Assembly: GCA_945865665.1 (NCBI GenBank)
Contig: CAMBEE010000015.1
Location: 1-36,655 of the forward strand
Direction: 5' to 3'
DNA from: an uncultured Clostridium sp.
GTDB taxonomy: Bacteria > Bacillota > Clostridia > TANB77 > CAG-508
DNA length: 36,655 bases
Shown: positions 15,919-23,939 of the stretch, in pieces
Numbering within the stretch: position 1 is the first letter of the stretch
Layout of the letters: each line of letters begins with the position of its first letter
Position numbers and translations under genes: made by a program
The notes under the pieces: generated by a model
What the model was told of the DNA's origin: nothing
What the model saw: only the letters and a program-made list of their open reading frames with translations
The model's database searches: none

Positions 15919-17163
15919 ATGGACAAAAACGAAGAAATAATAAAATTATTAAAAGAATATAATCAAGAACATATAATAGAATTATTAAATAAATTAGATG
16001 AAAATAAAAAAGAAGAATTATTAGAACAACTAAAAAAGATCGATTTTCACCAAATTGCAGAATTATATGAAAATACAAAAAAAGAAATTGAACTTAAAGA
16101 AAATAAAATTGAATCTATACCATATGTAGATAAAGAAAAATTAACAAAAAATGAAAAAGATATATTTGATTATTTAGGAGAAAAAGTTATTGTTAGTGGA
16201 CATTATGCGGTTGTTACAATGGCTGGAGGCCAAGGAACAAGACTTGGTCACACAGGCCCAAAAGGTACTTTTAAACTAGATGTTTATGGTAAAGGGAAAT
16301 ATTTATTTGAAATCTTAGCAGAAAATTTAAAAGAAGCAAATAAAAAGTACAATACAATTATTCCTTGGTACATAATGACAAGTAGAGAAAATAATGATCA
16401 AACACAAGAATTTTTAGAGAAAAATAATTATTTTGGATATGATAAAAATAGTGTTAAGCTATTTGAACAAGGTGAGTTGCCATTAGTTGATACAAATGGA
16501 AAAATGCTTATTGGAAAAGATATGAAAGTAAGAGAGGCTTCAGATGGAAATGGTGGGGTATTTTCTTCACTTAGAAAAACAGGTATGCTTTCTGATATGA
16601 AAGAACGCGGTGTTGAATGGGTATTTATTGGTGGAGTTGATAATGCTCTTTTGAAAATGGCTGATGTCACATTACTTGGAATGGCAATTGATAAAAATGT
16701 TCAAATTGCTTCAAAATCAGTTGTTAAGGCAAATCCACATGAAAGAGTTGGAGTATTTTGCAAAATGAATGGTCATCCAAAGGTTATTGAATATTCAGAA
16801 TTACCAGAAAAAATGGCAGAAGAAGTTGATAATAATGGAGAATTGAGATTTGGTGAATCTCATATCATGTGTAATTTATTTACAATTGATGCTATTGAAA
16901 AAATAAGCAAAGAACCATTAATATATCATAGTGCTTTTAAGAAAAATGCTTATATTGATGAAAATGGTAAAGAAGTTATACCAACTGAACCAAATTCTTA
17001 TAAGTTTGAAGCGTTTATTTTTGATAGTTTTGAGTTGTTTGATGATATTGCAATTCTTAGAGGTAAGAGAGAGGATGATTTCGCTCCTGTTAAGAATAAA
17101 GAGGGAGTTGATAGTCCAAAGACTGCTAAGGAATTGTATGAAAAATATTGGGAAAGAAATTAA
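15919..17163 (+). CDS. UDPGP-family UDP-sugar pyrophosphorylase (UDP-GlcNAc or UDP-glucose type)
   Basis: 414 residues from the ATG at 15919 (AAGGAGA upstream); a TTG at 15883 would add 12 residues but has no good binding site. It belongs to the eukaryote-like UTP:sugar-1-phosphate uridylyltransferase family, not the GalU or GlmU families. The nucleotide-binding loop is VTMAGGQGTRLGHTGPKGTF, followed by IPWYIMTSREN and WVFIGGVDNALLKMADVTLLG, the pattern of UDP-N-acetylhexosamine pyrophosphorylases. The N-terminal 60 residues are a charged helical region. The product supplies activated sugar for cell-surface polymers; whether it is UDP-GlcNAc or UDP-glucose cannot be read from sequence. Confidence 0.88.
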   Translation: MDKNEEIIKLLKEYNQEHIIELLNKLDENKKEELLEQLKKIDFHQIAELYENTKKEIELKENKIESIPYVDKEKLTKNEKDIFDYLGEKVIVSGHYAVVTMAGGQGTRLGHTGPKGTFKLDVYGKGKYLFEILAENLKEANKKYNTIIPWYIMTSRENNDQTQEFLEKNNYFGYDKNSVKLFEQGELPLVDTNGKMLIGKDMKVREASDGNGGVFSSLRKTGMLSDMKERGVEWVFIGGVDNALLKMADVTLLGMAIDKNVQIASKSVVKANPHERVGVFCKMNGHPKVIEYSELPEKMAEEVDNNGELRFGESHIMCNLFTIDAIEKISKEPLIYHSAFKKNAYIDENGKEVIPTEPNSYKFEAFIFDSFELFDDIAILRGKREDDFAPVKNKEGVDSPKTAKELYEKYWERN

Positions 17164-17206
17164 AAAAGAGGGATTATGGGGTTACTACTCCAAATTCCTC
17201 TTTTAA
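17163..17206 (+). terminator. Terminator of the UDP-sugar pyrophosphorylase gene
   Basis: AAAAGAGGGATT pairs with AATTCCTCTTTT across a loop of about 20 bases, which itself can pair (GGGG with CTCC). It is followed within 10 bp by the dispersed hairpin at 17216. Confidence 0.6.
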
Positions 17207-17215
17207 AATATTTTT

Positions 17216-17282
17216 AGGGATTGGGGGACGGGTCTTCCATCCCTAAAAAAAATAGGGATGGAAGACCCGTCCCCCAATCCCT
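17216..17282. repeat. GGGGACGG hairpin with perfect 30-bp arms
   Basis: The arms 17216-17245 and 17253-17282 are perfect inverted repeats around a 7-A loop; each contains AGGGATTGGGGGACGGGTCT. A T run follows on the plus strand (17284-17289). It lies between convergent genes and would terminate transcripts from either side. Confidence 0.92.
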
Positions 17283-17294
17283 ATTTTTTCATAA

Positions 17295-17666
17295 CTACAT
17301 AGTTTGATTTCCTGGCAAGAAATAATCAATAACACCATAAATCAAAGCTCCAATTATAGCAGCCATCCATGAAATAGAGTAACCTGCTACAAAGAATTGA
17401 GTAACATATAAAGTAATAGCGGCCAATGCAAAACCTACGAAGCCTTTACCAAATGGGCTTGCATGTAAACCTGTAAACTTTGTAACTAAGTAATCTATTA
17501 CTGTTAAAACAACAGCGGCTATCATTAAAGTCCAAATATTATTAATTGAAAAACCAGGTGTAAAAAATGCAGTAATACCTAGAACAACAGCAGCAGCAAT
17601 TAATCTACCAACTATTTGCCACACTGTGGAAGTACTATTTTCACTTCTTGTTTGTGAATTTGACAT
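17295..17666 (-). CDS. Small four-helix membrane protein, phage-holin-like family
   Basis: 123 residues with about four transmembrane segments (near 17-38, 44-63, 75-95 and 97-117), a polar N-terminus rich in Ser and Thr, and VIDYLVTKFTGLHASPFGKG between helices 2 and 3. It resembles small chromosomal membrane proteins annotated as phage holin family in Clostridia. No lysin or phage gene is nearby, so a lytic role is unlikely. AGGAGG precedes the ATG. Function unknown; membrane location is confident. Confidence 0.65.
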   Translation of the reverse strand: MSNSQTRSENSTSTVWQIVGRLIAAAVVLGITAFFTPGFSINNIWTLMIAAVVLTVIDYLVTKFTGLHASPFGKGFVGFALAAITLYVTQFFVAGYSISWMAAIIGALIYGVIDYFLPGNQTM

Positions 17667-17911
17667 ATAGAAAACCTCCTTAAATTTTTAAAAACTTATG
17701 CAAATTAAATTTGCAATTTCAAGGCTCTAATTTTATTATTCACGAATTTTTAAATAATATTCAAAAATATAAGTATAAAAAAGTTAATTTTTGTAAAAAA
17801 TAAAATAAAAAATATTATATTTAAAAAATATAAATACTAAAAATAAATAAATTAGTAATTTCAAATATTTAAAATTATATTTTTAATGTAAATAGTGTTT
17901 GAGGTGGAAAA

Positions 17912-18592
17912 ATGTTAATTATTTTTTTTAGAGCAATAATATTATACATATTTGTATTAATTGTAATGAGGTTAATGGGAAAAAGGGAAATAGGGCAACT
18001 GCAACCATTTGAACTTGCAATTTCAATAATGATAGCTGACTTGGCTACTATTCCTATGAGTGATATAGGTGTTCCGATATTCAACGGATTAATTCCAATT
18101 TTGGGACTTTTAGTTATGCATTTGTTAATTTCATTAGTAAATTTAAAAAGTATAAAAGCAAGGGAGATTATTTGTGGAAAGCCAACAATTTTGATATATA
18201 GAGGAAAAATTGATGAAAAGGCTTTAAAAAAAGAAAGATTTACAGTAAATGAATTGGAAGAAAGACTTAGAGGAAACAACATTGTTAATTTAGGTGATGT
18301 GGAATATGCAATTTTGGAAACAAGTGGACAAGTTACGGTAATTCAAAAGCCTGAAAAGAGAACAACTACTCCAGAGGATTTCAACATTATACCGGAATAT
18401 GAGGGAATTCCATATGATTTGGTTGTTGATGGAAAAGTTATGAACCAGAATTTGCAATTAATTGGAAAGAATTATAATTGGTTAAAAAAACAAGTCGAAA
18501 AATTTGATATGAAGCCAGAAGAGGCATTGGTTGTCACTTATGATGGTAAAGGACAAATTTTTTGCCAAAAAAAAGAAAAGAAGAGTTCGTAG
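17912..18592 (+). CDS. DUF421 membrane protein (YetF-like)
   Basis: 226 residues. About three N-terminal transmembrane helices (residues 1-75) contain the family signature VMRLMGKREIGQLQPFELAI. The rest is the soluble cytoplasmic DUF421 domain (GKPTILIYRGKIDEKAL ... VEYAILETSGQVTVI). DUF421 proteins of Bacillus occur in spore membranes and some influence germination or heat resistance, but the molecular activity is unknown. GAGGTGG precedes the ATG. A DUF4363 gene follows after 68 bp, a pairing I associate with Clostridia. Confidence 0.9.
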   Translation: MLIIFFRAIILYIFVLIVMRLMGKREIGQLQPFELAISIMIADLATIPMSDIGVPIFNGLIPILGLLVMHLLISLVNLKSIKAREIICGKPTILIYRGKIDEKALKKERFTVNELEERLRGNNIVNLGDVEYAILETSGQVTVIQKPEKRTTTPEDFNIIPEYEGIPYDLVVDGKVMNQNLQLIGKNYNWLKKQVEKFDMKPEEALVVTYDGKGQIFCQKKEKKSS

Positions 18593-18660
18593 AGTGAAGA
18601 GCATAATGTATAATAAACAAATGTTATATGATTTTTATGTAATTAAAAGGAGATAAGTAA

Positions 18661-19059
18661 ATGACGAAGGAATTAGTTATTTCTGTAATTATTATTGTAG
18701 TAATAATTGCTGGAGATATATTTACTACAAAATATACAAATAAATCAATTGAAATAGCTACACAGAGTTTATCTGAAATTAGAAAAGAAATGGAAAAAGA
18801 GAATGAAGAGGACATAAATAAGGATAAATTGAAAGAACAAATTAGAGAAATTAGAAATGATTGGAATGAAAGACATAAAAAACTTGCTATTTATATTGAA
18901 CATGATGAGTTAGAAAAAATTGAAACTAATTTGGCAAGTCTTAATGGTTATTTGGATATGGAGGAGTATGGGGATTCTATGGCTCAACTTGATGCTAGTG
19001 TGTATGTCTTGGAACATATTAAAAATAAGACAACATTGAGTTTGATAAATATTTTTTAA
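18661..19059 (+). CDS. DUF4363 family protein
   Basis: 132 residues with one N-terminal transmembrane helix (VISVIIIVVIIAGDIF, about 6-21). The remaining helical, charged domain is probably outside the membrane, with NDWNERHKKLAIYIEHDELEKIE characteristic of the family. It forms a likely two-gene unit with the DUF421 gene; both are small membrane proteins of unknown role. A good AAGGAGAT site precedes the ATG. Confidence 0.8.
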   Translation: MTKELVISVIIIVVIIAGDIFTTKYTNKSIEIATQSLSEIRKEMEKENEEDINKDKLKEQIREIRNDWNERHKKLAIYIEHDELEKIETNLASLNGYLDMEEYGDSMAQLDASVYVLEHIKNKTTLSLINIF

Positions 19060-19123
19060 AATCAAATAAAATATATTAAATTAATAATTTATTTATTTAA
19101 AAGTAATTTTAGGAGATTACTAA

Positions 19124-19160
19124 AAAATCTAACAAAGGTTAAAGACTTTTGTTAGATTTT
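19124..19160. terminator. Bidirectional terminator between the DUF4363 and Lon-like genes
   Basis: AAAATCTAAC (19124-19133) pairs with GTTAGATTTT (19151-19160), with extra AAA/TTT pairing inside. A run of A before and T after makes it usable for both converging genes. Confidence 0.8.
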
Positions 19161-19204
19161 CTAGAATGAGTCAATCGATAAATAAATTGTTAATTTTTTA
19201 AATA

Positions 19205-21592
19205 CTATTTATTCTCATCAATTTTTGCATACTTTTTAAGTTTTTCATAAACAAGATAATTAACAGTACCTGCAGGAAAATGACCATTTTTATCCTTCTT
19301 ACCAGCAGGAACACCAGTCAAAACCTCAATACCCTCCTCAATTGTAGAAACTGCATAAACATGGAACAAACCATCTTTAACAGCAGAAACAATTTCATCA
19401 GAAAGTTGCAAATTATCGACATTTTGAACAGGAATCATAACACCATGTTCACCAGTCAAACCACGCATTTTGCAAATTTGGAAATAACCCTCAATTTTTT
19501 CATTAACACCACCAATTGGTTGTATTTGACCCTTTTGATTAACTGAACCAGTAACGGCAATGGCTTGATTTATAGGTATTCCAGAAAGACTAGAAAGCAA
19601 ACCATAAAGTTCAGTACTAGAAGCACTATCACCATCAACACCATTATACAATTGTTCAAAACAAATACTTGCAGTTAAGCACAAAGGAATATCTTGTGCA
19701 AACATTTCACCTAAATATCCAGATAAAATTAGAACACCCTTAGAGTGAGTAGAACCAGAAAGTTCAACTTCTCTTTCTATATTTACAATTCCATTTTTAC
19801 CAGTATATGTGTTAACTGTTATTTTTGCAGGTTTACCAAATGAGTAATCACCAATTGTTAAAATTGTTAAACCATTTATAGTTCCAACCTCAAAACCAGT
19901 TGTGTCAATTAATAAAGAATGGTCTTTTATCATTTCCATATATTTTGCATCAAACTTTTTAACTCTTTCAATTCTTTCTGCTAAAGCCTTGTCAACAAAT
20001 TCTGCAGTTACAATTTTTGACCTGGACATTTTAGCCCATGTTGCGGCCTCACCAGCAACTTTTATTAAATCATCAAATCTTGTTGATAATTTTTTATGAC
20101 TTCCAGCAAGTTTTGAAGCATATTCAATTAATTTTGCCATAGCGCCTTTATCAAGGTGTGGAAGTTGTTCAGCTTCACAGAAGCCGTGAATTATTTGAGC
20201 TAATTTATTTGCATTTTCATTATTTAAAGGTGCATCATCTTCAAATTCAACTTTTATTTTAAACAATTTTCTGAAATCTGAATCCATTGCTAAAAGTGTT
20301 TGATAAATGCTGGCATTTCCAATTAAAATAACTTTTAAATCTAATGGAATAGGTTCAGGTTTTAAAGAAACCATAACCATAGATGCACGTTGGTCTGTTG
20401 TATTTTCTATACTTATTTCTTTAACTCTTAATGCTTTTTTTAATGCTTCATAGCAGAAATTATTTTGTAATAAATCTTTTGCTTGGAAAATGATGTAACC
20501 ACCATTTGCTTGTTGCAAAAGACCTGGTTTTAACATTGTATGGTCTGTTTTTAATGAACCATAATAATTTTCATATTCAAGTGTACCGAAAATGTTATGA
20601 TAAGAGTAGTTTGAATCCATTATAACAGGTGCACCTTCTGTGTTAGAGTTGTCAACAAATAGGTTAACTCTATAATTTAAAGATGGGTCTTGCTTTCTCT
20701 GAGCAGGATTCATTTGTTGTTGTTTTTCCTTTTCTTTGTCTTCGTCAACAAAATATGAAACATTTTTTAAAACATCTTGTTTAACGTCATTTAAGAATTT
20801 TGTTATTTTTTTATTTCTCTTAAATTGTGACTTTAAGTAATTAATGTGAACATTAATTGTAAGTAGGGCAATATTTGATTGCCATTCAGAAATCTTTTTA
20901 TCTGACTGTCTTTCTATAATTTTAATTTGTTCAATTGCATCCATAATTTGTGCTTGAACAATTGAAGATTTTTCTTCATATACTTGTTTTATCTCATTAT
21001 CTAATTTGTCAAATTCTTCTTCATCAATGGCTTTTCCGTTTACAATTGGCATCATATAAATACCATTTTGAGAAGATTTGACTTGGAAATTATGTTTTGA
21101 TGCATCTACATTTAATTTGTCTAAAATGCTAGAACGTTTTTCTTCAAATTCTTGTTTAAGTAATGCTTTTTCTTTTTCAAAATCGTCTGCATTAAATGTT
21201 TTTTTGATATCTTTTTTTACTTCTAAAATGAAGCCATCCATTGCATTTTTAAATTCTTTTCCTTGTCCTGCAGGAAGTGAAACTGCAACTGGTTCGTTTG
21301 GGTTATCAAAATTGTAGATATAGCACCAGTCATTAGGTGTTTTTTGTTTTTTTGATATTTTATTTAAATAGTTTTTTGTGTACATTGTTTTTCCAACGCC
21401 ACTTGGTCCTTCAATATAAAGGTTGTAGCCCTTTACATCTACTTGTAGGCCAAATTCAAGTGCTTTGATTCCACGTTCTTGACCGATTCCTGTTGTAATG
21501 TCTTCCAATTCTTGTGTTGATTCAAAATTGAAAATATTTGAATTACAAGTCATTTTTAGGTCTTTGAAATTTAATTCGTTTTTATTTTTCAT
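19205..21592 (-). CDS. Lon-family ATP-dependent protease (AAA_32/LonB-type)
   Basis: 795 residues. An N-terminal AAA domain has Walker A GPSGVGKT (about 62-69), followed by a long coiled-coil region (about 125-260), the rest of the ATPase module (GGYIIFQAKDLL) and a C-terminal Lon protease domain. The catalytic dyad is visible: Ser656 in DGDSASSTELYG and Lys699 in GGVNEKIEGYF, 43 residues apart as in classical Lon. It lacks the N-terminal LAN domain, so it is not LonA. This family is common in Clostridia; substrates are unknown. The ATG follows a GGAGGA site. It is transcribed divergently from the TetR gene across a 265-bp spacer. Confidence 0.9.
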   Translation of the reverse strand: MKNKNELNFKDLKMTCNSNIFNFESTQELEDITTGIGQERGIKALEFGLQVDVKGYNLYIEGPSGVGKTMYTKNYLNKISKKQKTPNDWCYIYNFDNPNEPVAVSLPAGQGKEFKNAMDGFILEVKKDIKKTFNADDFEKEKALLKQEFEEKRSSILDKLNVDASKHNFQVKSSQNGIYMMPIVNGKAIDEEEFDKLDNEIKQVYEEKSSIVQAQIMDAIEQIKIIERQSDKKISEWQSNIALLTINVHINYLKSQFKRNKKITKFLNDVKQDVLKNVSYFVDEDKEKEKQQQMNPAQRKQDPSLNYRVNLFVDNSNTEGAPVIMDSNYSYHNIFGTLEYENYYGSLKTDHTMLKPGLLQQANGGYIIFQAKDLLQNNFCYEALKKALRVKEISIENTTDQRASMVMVSLKPEPIPLDLKVILIGNASIYQTLLAMDSDFRKLFKIKVEFEDDAPLNNENANKLAQIIHGFCEAEQLPHLDKGAMAKLIEYASKLAGSHKKLSTRFDDLIKVAGEAATWAKMSRSKIVTAEFVDKALAERIERVKKFDAKYMEMIKDHSLLIDTTGFEVGTINGLTILTIGDYSFGKPAKITVNTYTGKNGIVNIEREVELSGSTHSKGVLILSGYLGEMFAQDIPLCLTASICFEQLYNGVDGDSASSTELYGLLSSLSGIPINQAIAVTGSVNQKGQIQPIGGVNEKIEGYFQICKMRGLTGEHGVMIPVQNVDNLQLSDEIVSAVKDGLFHVYAVSTIEEGIEVLTGVPAGKKDKNGHFPAGTVNYLVYEKLKKYAKIDENK

Positions 21593-21679
21593 TAGTTTTC
21601 CTCCAAATTTTTTTCTTTTATTGTGTCCATTTTTTTTAGTATTATTTACTACTGATATTGTATATTAGTTGTTGAAATT

Positions 21680-21705
21680 TGTAAAGATTTGTAACAAAAA
21701 TTTAA
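21680..21705. promoter_or_regulatory. TGTAA box cluster between the Lon-like and tetR genes
   Basis: TGTAA at 21680 and 21690 and TTTAA at 21701. The stretch TTTGTAACAAAAATTTAATAT (21688-21708) matches the array at 22513-22533 at 20 of 21 positions. It lies in the divergent spacer and could affect either gene; tentative. Confidence 0.45.
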
Positions 21706-21757
21706 TATAAAAAATAATGACCAAGTATTCAAATTTTTTAAAAAATTTTCAAAAATA

Positions 21758-21786
21758 TTGCAATATTTCATTATAAAATATATAAT
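21758..21786 (+). promoter_or_regulatory. Sigma-A promoter of the tetR gene
   Basis: TTGCAA (21758-21763), 17 bp, TATAAT (21781-21786), 71 bp before the ATG. Confidence 0.72.
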
Positions 21787-21857
21787 AAGGAACGAAAAGA
21801 TAGGGGGAGGGAAAAATTAAAATTTTGTTTATATCTTAAAGAAGGAATGTGATAAAT

Positions 21858-22436
21858 ATGAATAAAACAAAAAGAAAAATATTTGAAACATCAATGAAAT
21901 TATTTGCAGAAAAAGGATATGATGCGACAAGCATAGAAGAAATAACAGCAACAGTAGGAGTTGCAAAAGGAACACTATATTACCATTTTTCAAGCAAAGA
22001 AGAAATATTTAATTTCTTAATAGAAGAGGGAATAAAATTATTACAAAACAGTATTGATATAAAAACAGAAAAATTAGATAACTATATAGATAAAATAAAA
22101 GCAATAGTATTAATAGAAATAAAAATAGTAAATAAGTATGAAGACTTTATAACAATTTTATTGAGTCAATTTTATGGTAAAGAGGCTAGAAATAAAATGT
22201 GTCAACAACATGTTTTTGAATATATTGGGAAAATTGAAAAAATTGTAAAGGAAGGAATGGATAAAGGACAAATAAAACAAGGTAACCCAAATGTAATAGC
22301 TTCAGAAATATATGCTTTAATAGCGTCAACATTAGTTTATAAAATGAAAGACGGACATGATATGGAAATTGCGGAAGTTATAAAAATTTATAAGGAATTT
22401 GAGAGCACACTTGTTGAGGGACTTAAAGTTAAATAA
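21858..22436 (+). CDS. TetR/AcrR family transcriptional regulator
   Basis: 192 residues from the ATG at 21858; a GTG at 21849 lies too close to the AAGGA site. The N-terminal helix-turn-helix is classic (ETSMKLFAEKGYDATSIEEI then VGVAKGTLYYHFSSKEEIF, about 10-52). The C-terminal ligand and dimerisation domain is helical and family-typical. Such repressors usually control a neighbouring transporter or enzyme, but none is adjacent: the Lon-like protease lies on one side and an unknown coiled-coil protein on the other. The ligand is unknown. A terminator follows at 22557. Confidence 0.93.
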   Translation: MNKTKRKIFETSMKLFAEKGYDATSIEEITATVGVAKGTLYYHFSSKEEIFNFLIEEGIKLLQNSIDIKTEKLDNYIDKIKAIVLIEIKIVNKYEDFITILLSQFYGKEARNKMCQQHVFEYIGKIEKIVKEGMDKGQIKQGNPNVIASEIYALIASTLVYKMKDGHDMEIAEVIKIYKEFESTLVEGLKVK

Positions 22437-22514
22437 ACTAAATTTGTATTAATAGTTAGATTTATAAATGCTTAGGGATTTAAGAAAAAAATTTAAAATT
22501 TTAAAAAAAGTATT

Positions 22515-22552
22515 TGTAACAAAAATGTAATATTTCTGTAACCAAAATGTAA
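22515..22552. promoter_or_regulatory. Array of four TGTAA boxes at exact 11-bp spacing
   Basis: TGTAA starts at 22515, 22526, 22537 and 22548. On the minus strand this reads nTTACA-N5 four times, which recalls the direct-repeat sites of OmpR/PhoB-type response regulators (Firmicute PhoP boxes are TTnACA repeats with an 11-bp period). It lies 21 bp upstream of the -35 of the next promoter (22574), a position suited to activation of the 22656 gene. The regulator is not identified. Confidence 0.6.
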
Positions 22553-22556
22553 ACTA

Positions 22557-22585
22557 AAAAAACTGCAATTCTATTGTAGTTTTTT
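22557..22585 (+). terminator. Terminator after tetR, overlapping the next promoter
   Basis: AACTGCAAT pairs with ATTGTAGTT (one G-T pair) across a TCT loop; A run before, T run after. The descending arm contains the TTGTAG that serves as -35 of the following promoter. Confidence 0.75.
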
Positions 22586-22602
22586 GTTTAATATTGTATA
22601 AT
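22574..22602 (+). promoter_or_regulatory. Promoter of the 22656 gene
   Basis: TTGTAG (22574-22579), 17 bp, TATAAT (22597-22602), 53 bp before the ATG. The -35 box lies within the terminator stem of tetR. Confidence 0.7.
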
Positions 22603-22655
22603 TATAAAAGAAATAGTAAAAGCAATAAAGCGTAAGATAAAGGAGGTTGTTTACA

Positions 22656-23540
22656 ATGTCAAAATCAGGCATAGTAAACGTGAGAATGGTAATCACGGAA
22701 GAGAAAATCTTATCAAATATAGAAAAAATTCAAAAAATGATAAATCCTAACAGCAAGAAGCAAATTGTACAATTAGAAGAAGATGCTTACTTTAAGGATT
22801 TAATAGAATCAATAAAAACATATTTAATTGAATATCCTAAAAAGAAGAATTTCCCTAGTAGCGTATATAAAGCTGCTTATGGATTAGTTGAATTTGCAAC
22901 AAATCAATTTGAGGAAAATACAAAAAGAATAGAAGAATTAATTAGACAAAGAGAACAAAATATAGCATTGGCTGGACAATTAAAAGAATTAATTGAAACT
23001 GTAGAGAATAAAGAGGAAAATTGGAAAAGCAGAGTAAAAGAAGCTGAACAAGATTTTTCAGAGGATATAATAGATACATTAAATATATTGGGAAAATGCA
23101 AAAGTCAAAAATCACAAAATTATATTGATGCAATGAAACTATTAAATGCTAGAGTTAATAACTTAGAATCAAACCTACATATTGAAATAGATATGGAAAG
23201 AATTGAAGATAGGTCAAAAGCATTAAGTTATATAGGAATAGAAATAGCAGATGCATTAAAAGCTATTCCAACACCAATAGAAGAACCTGAAAAAGTAGAG
23301 CAAGTTGAAGAACAACAAGAAACTGCAAATGTTCAAAATATACAAGAAGTTGCAAATGTTCAAGAAGAACAACAAGCTCAACAAGAATATATTCAAGAAA
23401 CTACTTTTGAGAAGAAACCATCTTTATGGCAAAGAATTAAAAATAGTAAAGTTGTTAGAGCTATTAGATATATTTCTAAAATTAGAATTGTTGTTCAATA
23501 TCCAGAGGCACTTCCAGAAGGAAGAGGAGAAAATTCTTAA
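22656..23540 (+). CDS. Unknown coiled-coil protein with Gln/Glu-rich linker and basic C-terminus
   Basis: 294 residues from the ATG after AAGGAGG (the earlier TTG at 22647 abuts that site). I do not recognise it. Residues 1-190 are helical and charged, with coiled-coil character around 75-125 (FEENTKRIEELIRQREQN) and 150-190. Residues about 205-250 are a low-complexity Gln/Glu/Val linker containing the repeat ANVQ-(N/E). The last 45 residues are basic and more hydrophobic (PSLWQRIKNSKVVRAIRYIS), perhaps a membrane-surface or nucleic-acid contact. No signal peptide. It has its own promoter, a phased TGTAA array upstream and a terminator after it, so its expression seems specifically controlled. 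Confidence 0.75.
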   Translation: MSKSGIVNVRMVITEEKILSNIEKIQKMINPNSKKQIVQLEEDAYFKDLIESIKTYLIEYPKKKNFPSSVYKAAYGLVEFATNQFEENTKRIEELIRQREQNIALAGQLKELIETVENKEENWKSRVKEAEQDFSEDIIDTLNILGKCKSQKSQNYIDAMKLLNARVNNLESNLHIEIDMERIEDRSKALSYIGIEIADALKAIPTPIEEPEKVEQVEEQQETANVQNIQEVANVQEEQQAQQEYIQETTFEKKPSLWQRIKNSKVVRAIRYISKIRIVVQYPEALPEGRGENS

Positions 23541-23546
23541 AAATAA

Positions 23547-23579
23547 AAAGGAATTAAGGTTAAACACTTTAATTCCTTT
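23547..23579 (+). terminator. Terminator-like hairpin after the 22656 gene
   Basis: AAAGGAATTAA (23547-23557) pairs with TTAATTCCTTT (23569-23579). The T run comes about 12 bases later, within the dispersed element copy B. Confidence 0.65.
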
Positions 23580-23665
23580 GAAATTTCAATTTTTTGAGTG
23601 TGATAAAAAGTTGACTTAAGGAAGAAAATTGAAAATTTTCAGAAATTGTTCTTAAAAAAATTAAA
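23577..23665 (+). repeat. Dispersed AT-rich element, copy B
   Basis: Shares TGAAATTTCAATTTTTTGAG, then TGTGATAAAAAGT, and TTGAAAATTTTCAGAAATTG with copies A and C. It fills the space between the 22656 terminator and the promoter of the CAT-anticodon tRNA. Confidence 0.75.
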
Positions 23666-23672
23666 AAAAGTA

Positions 23673-23701
23673 TTGACAATGAAAAAAAAATAGGTTATAC
23701 T
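23673..23701 (+). promoter_or_regulatory. Promoter of the tRNA at 23739
   Basis: TTGACA (23673-23678), 17 bp, TATACT (23696-23701). A 5-bp hairpin (CTTGC 23706-23710 with GCAAG 23716-23720) lies at the start site. Confidence 0.9.
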
Positions 23702-23738
23702 TTATCTTGCGTTAAGCAAGAAACATTTTAATATTTAT

Positions 23739-23815
23739 GCTCCCTTAGCTCAGTTGGTCAGAGCAACCGGCTCATAACCGGTGGGTCCAAGGTTCGAATC
23801 CTTGAGGGAGCACCA
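23739..23815 (+). tRNA. tRNA with CAT anticodon (tRNA-Ile2 or tRNA-Met)
   Basis: 77 nt with encoded CCA, acceptor stem GCTCCCT/AGGGAGC, anticodon stem ACCGG/CCGGT, loop CTCATAA. The window already has a different CAT tRNA at 6573 that looks like elongator Met. The CTCATAA loop is that of Firmicute tRNA-Ile2, whose C34 is changed to lysidine to read AUA; but some elongator Met tRNAs share it, so the amino acid is unsettled. Confidence 0.93.
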
Positions 23816-23818
23816 TTA

Positions 23819-23848
23819 AAACATCGTAGAAAATACGATGTTTTTTTT
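23819..23848 (+). terminator. Terminator of the CAT tRNA
   Basis: AACATCGTA pairs with TACGATGTT around a short A-rich loop, followed by a run of eight T. Confidence 0.93.
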
Positions 23849-23853
23849 ACCTC

Positions 23854-23889
23854 ATATATTAGGAAAGTTATGCAACTTTCCTAATATAT
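23854..23889. repeat. Dispersed palindrome, copy 2
   Basis: Perfect 16-bp arms (23854-23869 and 23874-23889; core TTAGGAAAGTT / AACTTTCCTAA) around ATGC. Copy 1 lies at 5137-5166 in the opposite orientation. Confidence 0.85.
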
Positions 23890-23939
23890 AAAATTACATT
23901 GTACAGAAAATTTATTTCATAAATTTTCGCGCACAAACA

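Noticed and set aside
16931..17206. Plus-strand frame within the 3' part of the pyrophosphorylase gene
   Set aside because: An alternate frame of a conserved gene, no start signal, low-complexity product.
17295..17666. Prophage holin indicating a phage region
   Set aside because: No lysin, portal, terminase or integrase nearby; such small membrane proteins are common on chromosomes.
23305..23619. Plus-strand frame overlapping the end of the 22656 gene
   Set aside because: A shifted reading of the Gln-rich repeat (KKLQMF repeated); no ribosome binding site.
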